Origin: Hymenobacter sp. IS2118
GTDB lineage: Bacteria > Bacteroidota > Bacteroidia > Cytophagales > Hymenobacteraceae
Assembly: GCF_000715495.1 (NCBI RefSeq)
Contig: NZ_JNLX01000196.1
Coordinates: 1 to 64,000 of the forward strand
Length of the DNA: 64,000 bases
Reading direction: 5' to 3'
Shown: positions 9,201-16,005 of the stretch, piece by piece
Layout of the letters: every line of letters begins with the position of its first letter
Position numbering within the stretch: the first letter of the stretch is position 1
Translations under genes and position numbers: made by a program
The notes under the pieces: model-generated
Database searches by the model: none
Told to the model about the DNA's origin: nothing
The model's input: only the letters and a program-made list of their open reading frames with translations

Positions 9201-9713
9201 GCGCATGCCCCGGCCGCCGCCGCCGCTGGCCGCTTTCAGCATCACGGGGTAGCCGATGCGGTTGGCTTCGGTTTTGGCGGTTTCGAAATCGACCAGCTCG
9301 GCCTCGCTGCTCTCAATTTGAGGCACCTGGCACTGCTTGGCCACTTCCTTGGCCCGCACCTTGTCGCCGAGGGCTTCCATGACCTCGGGCCGGGGGCCGA
9401 TGAAGACGATGCCTTCTTCGGCGCAGCGGCGCGAGAGCGTGGCATTCTCGCTCAGGAAGCCGTAGCCGGGGTGGATGGCGTTGGCGCCGTTGGCTTTAGC
9501 GATGCGAATCAGCCCTTCGATGTCGAGGTAGGGCTTCAGCGGGTCGTCGTCGCGGCCAATCTGGTAGGCCTCGTCCGCCTTGTAGCGGTGGAGCGAGTAC
9601 CGGTCCTCGTAGGTATAGACGGCAACGGTGGGAATGTTGAGCTCCGTAGCCGCTCGCATTACGCGAATGGCAATTTCGCCCCGATTGGCAACAAGAAGTT
9701 TGGTTATGTTCAT
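6273..9713 (-). CDS. pyc: Pyruvate carboxylase
   Basis: This 1146-residue single-chain biotin enzyme makes oxaloacetate from pyruvate and bicarbonate with ATP, refilling the TCA cycle. Domains in order: biotin carboxylase (about 1-460; LVANRGEIAIRVMRA start, ATP-grasp loop AASGGGGRGM, EVNPRIQVEHT), carboxyltransferase (about 530-800; TTLRDAHQSLLATR, the metal-site segment IHLHTHDTS), a conserved PYC_OADA region, and a biotinyl domain whose EAMKMET motif puts the biotin on Lys1112. Length and order match the 4 x ~1150-residue pyruvate carboxylases rather than the split two-subunit form. It is monocistronic, with its own terminator at 6203-6254. Confidence 0.97.
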   Translation of the reverse strand: MNITKLLVANRGEIAIRVMRAATELNIPTVAVYTYEDRYSLHRYKADEAYQIGRDDDPLKPYLDIEGLIRIAKANGANAIHPGYGFLSENATLSRRCAEEGIVFIGPRPEVMEALGDKVRAKEVAKQCQVPQIESSEAELVDFETAKTEANRIGYPVMLKAASGGGGRGMRIIRDNDQLEKGFFEARNEALNAFGDDTVFLEKYVERPKHIEVQLVGDQHGNLVHLYERDCSVQRRFQKVVEVAPAMNLPDHQRHLLYEYALRIGRAVGYDNVGTVEFLVNPEQDRIYFIEVNPRIQVEHTVTEMITGVDLIKTQIYIAAGYNLKDPEIGLGPDVKPLRAGFAIQCRVTTENPENDFKPDYGTIVAYRAAGGFGIRLDEGSVYQGVVVSPFFDSMLVKVSAHAPTLQGAAQKMLRSLDEFRVRGVQTNIQFLKNIVGNQDFQSGQANVDFIKDTPSLFKFETRQDRATRMLGYIGEVVVNGNPDVKNLLDPRHNPRRPVLPNSDHTDPAPGTKQKLHELGPEGFSKWLRDEPLIHYTDTTLRDAHQSLLATRMRTWDMLKVAGAYAQQHPQTFSLEVWGGATFDVALRFLHEDPWERLAKLREAIPNILLQMLIRGANGVGYKAYPDNLTERFVQQAAETGVDIFRIFDSLNWLKGMESCIGFVRNKTDRLAEACICYTGDILDPSRTKYTLDYYLKLAKQLEDAGAHILCIKDMAGLLKPYAATELIAGLRDTVKLPIHLHTHDTSSLQAATYLKAVEAGVNVIDVAMGALSGLTSQPNFNSVVEMLRGTPRHREFNQQSLNEFSNYWEAVREMYYPFESGLKAGTSEVFQHEIPGGQYSNLRPQASSLGLLDKFEEVKQRFADVNDMFGDIVKVTPSSKVVGDMALFMVSNGLTPADVMEKGETLSFPESVRDLFRGDIGQPEGGWPAELQKLILKNEAPFTDRPNEHLAPIDFKKEWKGFQVKFPGAKFTDMLSSLLYPKVFEEYWAHRVKYGNVSKAPTSVFFYGLKPGEETIIEIAKGKSVIVGLESVGTLNEDGCRTIFFTLNGQTRNLQVRDQSVTSTKISNAKADKANPRQVGAPLQGMLSKILVKPGQKATKNTPLFVIEAMKMETTITAPKDVVIESITLTEGSRVGADDLVLTLA

Positions 9714-10088
9714 AAAATGAGTGGTGGGATGGCCGCGCGTACGGCGAAATTACGCCACAGGCCGCGCATGGCACTTCCCCCAATCGTTTGCAGCCCGTCA
9801 TCAGAGAATTCAGGGCCCGACAACAGCTGCAGCTTCCGTAGTCAACCATTACAATATCAATTTTTTACACCTTGAACCTACATCTGAATCAGTCAAACCG
9901 CTAAGTTTCTGACTGTACTGCTGGGCTTGTTGAAGCATCTCGGCCGCAAGCACGGAAAAAGCCTGCTGTTGCAATCGACAGGCATCTCCATTTAATTTCT
10001 GATTCGTACGGTCCCTTCATTTACAAAACAAGCGTCCATAATTGGGGTTAGCAGAGCATTCCCCACGCAACCGCAACACTTCCTCCGC
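9714..10088. other. Divergent intergenic gap, no gene seen
   Basis: This 375-base region separates the starts of pyc and the SDR gene, so it must hold both promoters. On the reverse strand TAATTTCG at 9752-9745 resembles the -7 box and lies 32 bases from the pyc start. No clear -33 partner, operator or RNA gene was found. The short frames here have no coding character. Confidence 0.5.
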
Positions 10089-10805
10089 ATGGATTTCACC
10101 GACAAAAACATCCTCCTCATTGGCGCTTCTTCGGGCATTGGCCTGGCCACGGCGCAGCTGCTCAGCAAGCTTCAGGTCAATCTGTTCACGGCGTCGCGGC
10201 ACCTTTCGCCGGAGCTGGAAGAACTGGGCACCACGCACATAGCCTACGACGCGACCCAGCCCGTGGGCACGGCTTTCGACGGTCTGCCCGACGTATTGCA
10301 CGGCGTGGCCTACTTCCCCGGCAGCATCAAGCTGCGTCCCTTCGAGCGCATTCCCACCGAGGATTTTCAGGCCGATTTCGACCTCAACGTGCTGGGCGCG
10401 GTGCGGGTGCTGCAAGCCACCATCAAGCGTCTGAAAAAGGCCGAGGGCGGGGCTTCCGTGGTATTGTTCAGCACCGTGGCCGCCGATACGGGCATGAGCT
10501 TTCACGCCAGCATTGCTACGGCGAAGGCCGCCGTGGAAGGCCTCACGCGGGCCCTGGCGGCCGAATATGCGCCCAGCGGCGTGCGCGTGAACTGCATTGC
10601 GCCCTCGCTCACCAACACGCCGCTGGCCGCCGCGCTACTTAATACGCCCGAAAAAGTGGAAGCCGGCGGCAAGCGCCACCCCTTGCAGCGCATCGGCCAG
10701 CCCCAGGATTTGGCCTACACGGCGTCGTTCCTGCTCTCCGACCACAGTGCCTTCGTCACCGGGCAGGTGTTGGCCGTGGATGGCGGCATGGGCAAATTAA
10801 AATAG
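10089..10805 (+). CDS. Short-chain dehydrogenase-fold protein lacking the catalytic Tyr
   Basis: This 238-residue protein has a Rossmann SDR fold: nucleotide-binding GASSGIG at residues 12-18, the NVLG segment in place of NNAG/NAG helix motifs, the active-site Ser in VVLFSTVAA, and a C-terminal VTGQVLAVDGG. The YxxxK motif is altered. The Lys is present in SIATAK, but the position four residues before it is Ile instead of Tyr. Classical SDRs need that Tyr, so either another residue (a nearby His in FHAS) substitutes or the protein is not a standard oxidoreductase. It stands directly upstream of the photolyase gene, separated by a palindromic repeat. Substrate unknown. Confidence 0.8.
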   Translation: MDFTDKNILLIGASSGIGLATAQLLSKLQVNLFTASRHLSPELEELGTTHIAYDATQPVGTAFDGLPDVLHGVAYFPGSIKLRPFERIPTEDFQADFDLNVLGAVRVLQATIKRLKKAEGGASVVLFSTVAADTGMSFHASIATAKAAVEGLTRALAAEYAPSGVRVNCIAPSLTNTPLAAALLNTPEKVEAGGKRHPLQRIGQPQDLAYTASFLLSDHSAFVTGQVLAVDGGMGKLK

Positions 10806-10812
10806 GGTTTTA

Positions 10813-10887
10813 GTTGCTGGTTGTTAGTTATCAGTTGTTAGACCCATGAGTCGGCCTATCTGCAACTGATAACTAACAACCAGCAAC
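10813..10887. repeat. Perfect 25-bp-arm inverted repeat between SDR and photolyase
   Basis: Arms 10813-10837 and 10863-10887 are perfectly complementary (GTTGCTGGTTGTTAG... type). The right arm ends 16 bases before the photolyase ATG. The wording resembles the repeat at 55232-55308 (GTTGTCAGTT strings). There is no T-run, so it may act as an mRNA structure rather than a terminator. Confidence 0.8.
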
Positions 10888-10903
10888 TGACAATTACCGA
10901 AGC

Positions 10904-12229
10904 ATGAAAATCTGTCTCTTCTGGCACCGGCGCGACTTGCGCACCCACGACAATGCGGGCCTGGCAGCGGCGCTGGCCAGCGGCCTGCCCGTAGTGCCGC
11001 TGTTCATTTACGATAAGGAAATTCTGGACCATCTGCCCGAAAAAGCTGATGCCCGACTCACGTTCATTTACGATGAAGTGGAAAAGCTGGCGGCTGAAAC
11101 CGAGAAAGCCGGCGGCACTTTTCTGGCGCGCTACGGTGCGCCGCTGGCCGTACTGGAAACGCTGCTGAAGGAATTTGAAGTGGCGGCCGTGCACACCAAC
11201 GAGGACTACGAGCCCTACGCCACCAAGCGCGATGCGGCCGTGGGTAAGCTGTTGAAGAAGCACGACGTGGAGTTCCACTCCTATAAAGACCAGGTTGTCT
11301 TTGCCAAGGAGGAGATAATGACCAAATCGGGTACCGTTCCGAAGGTATTTGGGGCTTATCTGAAAACCTATACGGCGAAGCTGACCGACGAAATGCTGCT
11401 GCCCTACGGTTCAGCTGACGCTTTCAAAAAGGCACACCTGCACAGTTTTTCTAAAGAGAAAGCCGGTCCGCGCCCCACCCTGGAAAGCATGGGTTTCGCG
11501 CGCAAAGAGCAGTATTTCCCGCCGGTGAAGCTGCCCGCCGAAAGCATCGTGCGCAACTACCACAAAACCCGCAACACGCCCGCCGACGAGCACGGCACCA
11601 CCCGCGAGTCGCTGAACCTGCGCTTCGGCACGCTCAGCGTGCGCGAGGTAATGCGTCAGGCCAAAGGCTTGAACGCAAAGCTGCTGGCCGAAATTATCTG
11701 GCGCGACTTCTTCATGATGCTGCTTTGGCATTTCCCCAACACCGCCACGGAGAGCTACGACCCCAAGATGCGAGACGTCCCCTACCGCAACAACGAGGAC
11801 GAATTCCGGGCCTGGTGCGAGGGCCGCACCGGCTACCCGCTCGTGGACGCCGGCATGCGCGAGCTCAACGAAACCGGCTACCTGCCCAACCGCGTGCGCA
11901 TGACCGTAGCGGGCTTTTTGGTGAAGCATCTGTTCATCGATTGGCGCTGGGGCGAACAGTATTTTGCCGATAAGCTGCTCGATTATGAAATGGCCAACAA
12001 CGTGGGCAACTGGCAGTGGATGGCCGGTACCGGCGCTATTTCGGCACCCTGGTTCCGGGTCCACAGCCCGGAAAGCCAGCTGGCGCAGGTCGACCCGGAG
12101 CTGAAATACGTGAAGCGCTGGGTGCCGGAAGTGGGCACCAAAAGTTACCCCGCCCCCATCGTGGACCACAAGTTTGCCCGCGAACGGTCGGTGGAAGCCA
12201 TTCGGACGGCACGCATCGCCGCCTCGTAG
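10904..12229 (+). CDS. Deoxyribodipyrimidine photolyase / cryptochrome family
   Basis: This 441-residue flavoprotein uses blue light to split cyclobutane pyrimidine dimers in DNA. The N-terminal antenna-binding Rossmann domain starts KICLFWHRRDLRTHDN. The C-terminal FAD-binding half contains WRDFF, the GRTGYPLVDAGMREL block, NRVRM, and NNVGNWQWMAGTG, all class I photolyase signatures including the tryptophan region used in electron transfer. Length is typical of the class. A cryptochrome-like signalling role cannot be excluded from sequence alone. The upstream SDR gene is on the same strand and may share a transcript despite the hairpin between them. Confidence 0.92.
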   Translation: MKICLFWHRRDLRTHDNAGLAAALASGLPVVPLFIYDKEILDHLPEKADARLTFIYDEVEKLAAETEKAGGTFLARYGAPLAVLETLLKEFEVAAVHTNEDYEPYATKRDAAVGKLLKKHDVEFHSYKDQVVFAKEEIMTKSGTVPKVFGAYLKTYTAKLTDEMLLPYGSADAFKKAHLHSFSKEKAGPRPTLESMGFARKEQYFPPVKLPAESIVRNYHKTRNTPADEHGTTRESLNLRFGTLSVREVMRQAKGLNAKLLAEIIWRDFFMMLLWHFPNTATESYDPKMRDVPYRNNEDEFRAWCEGRTGYPLVDAGMRELNETGYLPNRVRMTVAGFLVKHLFIDWRWGEQYFADKLLDYEMANNVGNWQWMAGTGAISAPWFRVHSPESQLAQVDPELKYVKRWVPEVGTKSYPAPIVDHKFARERSVEAIRTARIAAS

Positions 12230-12245
12230 CGTGCGGGCCACTGTA

Positions 12246-12312
12246 GCATAAGCTTCAGCTTGTGCCGCGCCTGAGGGATTTCGCGCGACGATGCACAAGC
12301 TGAAGCTTATGC
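12246..12312. repeat. Perfect 20-bp-arm inverted repeat (GCATAAGCTTCAGCTTGTGC)
   Basis: Arms 12246-12265 and 12293-12312 are perfectly complementary. The core AAGCTTCAGCTT recurs, degenerate, at 12992-13065, so this is a small repeat family placed on either side of the TetR gene. No T-run follows. Confidence 0.8.
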
Positions 12313-12354
12313 CACAAACCAGAACCTGCGGGCCCTGAAACAGGTTATACCCGC

Positions 12355-12984
12355 ATGGAAAAAGACCGCATCAAACAGGCTTACCTCAGCTTCGTGCTCA
12401 ACGAAGGCCACCCGCCACAATCGGTGTTCAAGCTCACGCAGCAGTTGGGCATCGCCGAGCAGGAGTTCTACACGCATTACCCCAATTTCGAGGCCGTGGA
12501 CCGGGAGCTGTGGGCCGATTTTGGCCAGCAGGCCCGCACCACTGCCGCCGCCGAGCCTGTGTGGGAAGGCTACGGCAGCCGCGAAAAGCTGCTGGCGTTC
12601 TACTACACGCTGCTCGAAATCCTTAAGCAAAACCGCTCCTACGCTCTCATGAGCCTGCGCCGCTCGCTGCACCGCGTGCCGGCCCTCTCACCGCGCGTGC
12701 TCGATGACTTCCGCCAGGACTTTGAAGTGTTCGTGACTGACCTGCTCGCCGATGGCCGGGTGAGCGGCGAAATTGCCAACCGCCCGCTGTTGCAGGAGGG
12801 CTACCCGCGCTTCTTTTGGCAGCAGGTGCTGTTCGTGCTGGGCTTTTTTGCCAAAGACGACACCGTGAATTTCGAGCGAACCGACGCCGCCGTGGAAAAA
12901 GCCGTGACCCTGAGCTTCGACCTCGTGGGCCGCAACACCCTGGATTCGGCCTTCGATTTCGTACGCTTTCTGGTACGCCGATAG
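12355..12984 (+). CDS. TetR-family transcriptional regulator
   Basis: This 209-residue protein has a short N-terminal helix-turn-helix segment (about residues 1-45: KDRIKQAYLSFVLNEG, then SVFKLTQQLGIAEQEFYTHYPNFEAVDREL). That is the TetR pattern, with FYTHYPNFEAVDREL matching the usual FYxHFxxKexL. The all-helical remainder would be the ligand/dimer domain. It precedes an AarF-type kinase gene on the same strand with an 87-base gap, and this pairing suggests a two-gene unit in which the regulator may control its neighbour or membrane-lipid genes. Ligand unknown. Confidence 0.8.
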   Translation: MEKDRIKQAYLSFVLNEGHPPQSVFKLTQQLGIAEQEFYTHYPNFEAVDRELWADFGQQARTTAAAEPVWEGYGSREKLLAFYYTLLEILKQNRSYALMSLRRSLHRVPALSPRVLDDFRQDFEVFVTDLLADGRVSGEIANRPLLQEGYPRFFWQQVLFVLGFFAKDDTVNFERTDAAVEKAVTLSFDLVGRNTLDSAFDFVRFLVRR

Positions 12985-12991
12985 GGCGTGC

Positions 12992-13065
12992 GGTAAGCTT
13001 CAGCTTGCCGTTTATTAAACCATCCAATCTGATTTACGGCCCTGCGGTGCCAGCTAAAGCTTACC
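12992..13065. repeat. Degenerate copy of the AAGCTTCAGCTT inverted repeat
   Basis: GGTAAGCTTCAGCTT (12992-13006) faces AGCTAAAGCTTACC (13052-13065). It is an imperfect version of the element at 12246-12312, in the gap before the AarF gene, and ends six bases before that start codon. Confidence 0.6.
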
Positions 13066-13071
13066 TCACAA

Positions 13072-14400
13072 ATGTCCGAACAAACCTCGCTGCCCACTAC
13101 CAAAGTGGCCCGCGCCGCCCGATTTGCCAAAACCGGCATCAGCGTGGGCGCCAACTACGTGAAGCACTACGCCAAACGGGCCGTGGGTGCCACCTCGACC
13201 ACTGAGGACCTGCACGCGGCCAATGCGGCCGAGCTCTACGGCACCCTGAGCGAGATGAAGGGCTCGGTGCTGAAAGTGGCGCAGATGATGGCGATGGAGA
13301 AAAACCTGCTGCCCACCGCCTACGCCGACCAGTTTGCCAAAGCCCAATACCAAACCCCGCCCCTCTCGGGGCCGCTGGTCATAAAGTCCTTTCGCGATGC
13401 ATTTGGGCAGTCGCCAGCCACTTTGTTTGATGAGTTTGAGCCCAACGCCCGGCAGGCCGCCAGCATCGGCCAGGTGCACATGGCTCGTAAAAACGGCCTG
13501 CAACTAGCCGTGAAGGTGCAATACCCCGGTGTGGCCGCCAGTATCAAATCCGACATCAACCTCGTGAAACCCATTGCCCTGCGCGTAATGGGCCTGAGCG
13601 AAAGCCAGGTACGGCCGTACCTGGAAGAGGTGGAAGCCCGGCTACTCGAAGAAACGGATTATGCCCTGGAGCTGCGGCGCGGTCAGGAAATGGCCACAAG
13701 CTGCACCCACATTCCACACCTACAGTTTCCGGCCTACTACCCCGAGTTGTCGGCGGCCCGCATCCTGACGATGGACTGGCTGCCCGGCCAGCACCTAAAG
13801 GAGTTTCTGGCCACCAATCCCAGCCAGGAAGTGCGCGACCAGCTGGGCCAAACCCTCTGGGATTTTTACCAATTCCAGCTCAACACCCTGCACAAAGTGC
13901 ACGCCGACCCGCACCCCGGCAACTTCCTGCTTCGGGCCGATGACGGTGGCACGGTGGGCGTGCTTGATTTCGGCTGCGTGAAAGAAGTACCGGCCGATGT
14001 TCTGACCTTGTTCACGGCGCTGCTGGCCCCCGAAACCTTCGCCGAGGAGGGCCGGCTTGAAGCCCTGCTTGCCGAAGCCAACGTACTGCGGGCCGCCGAC
14101 CCTGCCGCGTTGCGGGCCCTGTACCTGCGCACGATGCGCGTGTCGCTGGAGCTGGTGGGCCGGCCCTTCCGCCAAGCCACCTTCGACTTTGGCGACCCGG
14201 CTTATATGAAGAGTCTCTACGCGCTGGGCGACGACCTGATGGCCGACCCGGAGCTGAAAAAGCAGCGCGAACCCCGCGGCTCGGCCCACTTCATCTACCT
14301 CAACCGCACCTACGTGGGGCTTTTCGCCTTGCTGACCGAGCTGCGGGCCAGTATAAACACCGGCTTCGCGGATGCTCCGGCCAAACAAAACGAGGAGTAA
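13072..14400 (+). CDS. AarF/UbiB/ABC1 atypical kinase-like protein
   Basis: This 442-residue protein is of the ABC1 family, the atypical kinases/ATPases that support ubiquinone or other isoprenoid-lipid metabolism. The family's KxGQ-type helix appears as KGSVLKVAQMM, followed by the Ala-rich QAASIGQVHMA loop, LAVKVQYPG with the ATP-site Lys, the catalytic HADPHPGNF and metal-binding LDFGCVKEV. The ExD/Asn region is complete. The KxGQ Gly is changed to Ala (KVAQ). No obvious transmembrane C terminus is present. The neighbouring TetR regulator on the same strand probably shares its transcript. Confidence 0.9.
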   Translation: MSEQTSLPTTKVARAARFAKTGISVGANYVKHYAKRAVGATSTTEDLHAANAAELYGTLSEMKGSVLKVAQMMAMEKNLLPTAYADQFAKAQYQTPPLSGPLVIKSFRDAFGQSPATLFDEFEPNARQAASIGQVHMARKNGLQLAVKVQYPGVAASIKSDINLVKPIALRVMGLSESQVRPYLEEVEARLLEETDYALELRRGQEMATSCTHIPHLQFPAYYPELSAARILTMDWLPGQHLKEFLATNPSQEVRDQLGQTLWDFYQFQLNTLHKVHADPHPGNFLLRADDGGTVGVLDFGCVKEVPADVLTLFTALLAPETFAEEGRLEALLAEANVLRAADPAALRALYLRTMRVSLELVGRPFRQATFDFGDPAYMKSLYALGDDLMADPELKKQREPRGSAHFIYLNRTYVGLFALLTELRASINTGFADAPAKQNEE

Positions 14401-14473
14401 GTCCCTTGATGAGCGCCGGGCCCGGCGCGTTAGCTGGTTGGCACGCTCATCATTTCCCCAATCCAATTTCTGA

Positions 14474-15346
14474 ATGAAAAAACTCCTCACCCTCGGGGTC
14501 GCGCTTTTGAGCCTGACCTTCTCTGCATCGGCCCAACAAATGGCCAGCTGCTGTGCCAAACCGGCCGGTAACCTTTCGGCTTCGGCCACGGAAGCCTTTG
14601 CGATGCTGGCGGCCGACAAGGATTTTTCGGGCGGCCACGACGCGCCTTTGCCGTTTGAGTTCAAAGGCGAAGGACAGAACATTGAATTCAAGACGGCTGA
14701 CGGCACGATGGGCCGCGGCTTCGAAATCAAAAGCGCCACGCCCAGCAACAAGTACCTGTTCGTGATTCACGAGTGGTGGGGCCTGAACGACTACATTAAA
14801 AAAGAAGCCGCCACGTTCGCCGCCGAAATGCCGGGCGTGAATGTCATCGCCGTGGATTTGTACGACGGCAAAGTGGCAACTACGCCCGAAGAGGCCGGTA
14901 AGTTTATGGGCGAGGTGAAATCGGAGCGCGCCGTGGCCATCCTCAAAGGCGCACAGGCCTACGCGGGCCCGAAGGCGCAATTTGCCAGCGTGGGCTGGTG
15001 CTTCGGCGGCGGCTGGAGCCTGCAGCAAGCCCTGATTGGCGGCAAGCAGAGCGTAGGCTGCGTGATGTACTACGGCATGCCCGAGAAGGACGTGGCCAAG
15101 CTCAAAACGTTGAATACGGACGTACTGGCCATTTTTGCCAGCCAGGATAAGTGGATTAATCCCGAAGTAGCTGCCCAGTTCAAAAAGGATATGGCCGCCG
15201 CCGGCGAAAAAGTAATAATCGAGAGCTACGACGCCGACCACGCCTTCGCCAACCCATCCAACCCAAAGTTCAACCAAGCATACGCTGCCAGCGCCCACGC
15301 CAAGGCCCTGACGTACCTGCGCACCAAGTTCAAGGTAAAAGCCTAG
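14474..15346 (+). CDS. Exported dienelactone hydrolase-family protein
   Basis: This 290-residue alpha/beta hydrolase has an N-terminal signal peptide (MKKLLTLGVALLSLTFSASAQ). The dienelactone hydrolase core starts at about residue 70: FVIHEWWGLNDYIKKEA, the nucleophile elbow GWCFGGGWS with Cys as in the Cys-Asp-His triad, an Asp in FASQDKW, and the His in YDADHAFANP. Family members cleave enol-lactones or related esters; the physiological substrate of exported versions is unknown. A strong terminator (15375-15407) follows, so it is monocistronic. Confidence 0.9.
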   Translation: MKKLLTLGVALLSLTFSASAQQMASCCAKPAGNLSASATEAFAMLAADKDFSGGHDAPLPFEFKGEGQNIEFKTADGTMGRGFEIKSATPSNKYLFVIHEWWGLNDYIKKEAATFAAEMPGVNVIAVDLYDGKVATTPEEAGKFMGEVKSERAVAILKGAQAYAGPKAQFASVGWCFGGGWSLQQALIGGKQSVGCVMYYGMPEKDVAKLKTLNTDVLAIFASQDKWINPEVAAQFKKDMAAAGEKVIIESYDADHAFANPSNPKFNQAYAASAHAKALTYLRTKFKVKA

Positions 15347-15374
15347 CGCTAGCACATTTGTACTGCAAAACTTC

Positions 15375-15407
15375 AAAAGCCATCCCCATCGGGATGGCTT
15401 TTTTTGG
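15375..15407 (+). terminator. Intrinsic terminator
   Basis: A 12-bp perfect stem (15375-15386 with 15391-15402, loop CATC) is followed by a T-run. It ends the dienelactone hydrolase transcript. Confidence 0.9.
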
Positions 15408-15453
15408 GTACTTTGCTCGCCGTTCACGCAATTTCACCAGCCCTTTTTCCGCT

Positions 15454-15924
15454 ATGGCGCCGCTAACCTCTTTGCTTGCCGAATACGGCGAAAGCCATCA
15501 GAACCCGACTAATAAGCTGGTGCATTGGGTGTGCGTGCCCCTCATCATGTTTTCGCTGCTGGGGCTGCTCTGGTCGGTACCGGTGCCCGGAGCCATTCAG
15601 AATATTAGCCCCTGGCTGAATTGGGGCACTTTGGTGATGGTGTTGGCGCTGGGGTACTACGTGCGACTGAGCGGCCGGCTGGCCTTGGGCATGGTGCTGG
15701 TGTGGGCCGCGATGGCGGCAGCGCTGCGCGTGGTGGCGGGCACGGCAGTACTGCCGCTGTGGGCTATTTGCCTCATCATTTTCGCCCTGGCATGGGTGGG
15801 CCAGTTCTGGGGGCATAAGGTGGAGGGCAAAAAACCCAGCTTCCTCAAAGACCTGCAGTTTCTGCTCATCGGGCCGCTGTGGCTCCTGCATTTCGTGTAC
15901 CGGCGGTTAGGCTGGGGGTATTGA
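15454..15924 (+). CDS. DUF962 / Mpo1-like integral membrane protein
   Basis: This 156-residue protein has about four membrane segments. The N terminus LLAEYGESHQNPTNKLVHWVCVPLIMFS matches the DUF962 family (yeast Mpo1 type) with its conserved His residues in ESHQNPTNKLVHW, and the C-terminal FWGHKVEGKKPSFLKDLQFLLIGPLWLL is the second family block. Mpo1 is an iron-dependent dioxygenase of 2-hydroxy fatty acids; applying that to this homologue is inference. The ATG at 15454 is preferred because the upstream in-frame sequence includes the preceding gene's terminator. Confidence 0.88.
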   Translation: MAPLTSLLAEYGESHQNPTNKLVHWVCVPLIMFSLLGLLWSVPVPGAIQNISPWLNWGTLVMVLALGYYVRLSGRLALGMVLVWAAMAAALRVVAGTAVLPLWAICLIIFALAWVGQFWGHKVEGKKPSFLKDLQFLLIGPLWLLHFVYRRLGWGY

Positions 15925-15940
15925 CGCTTCGCTTAATGAA

Positions 15941-15979
15941 GAATGAGGAAGTTTGGCCACAGCGGCCAATTCCTCATTC
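15941..15979. repeat. Palindromic hairpin between convergent genes
   Basis: GAATGAGGAA and TTCCTCATTC flank an inner TTGGCC/GGCCAA stem (15941-15979), between the stops of the DUF962 gene and the reverse DoxX gene. No T-run is present, so it could be an mRNA-end structure or a dispersed repeat. Confidence 0.6.
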
Positions 15980-16005
15980 CTCATTTCGAAACCGCTTTAG
16001 ATTTT

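Noticed and set aside
8163-9875. A 570-codon open frame opposite pyruvate carboxylase
   Set aside because: Antisense shadow of a highly conserved gene; no signal, domain or promoter of its own.
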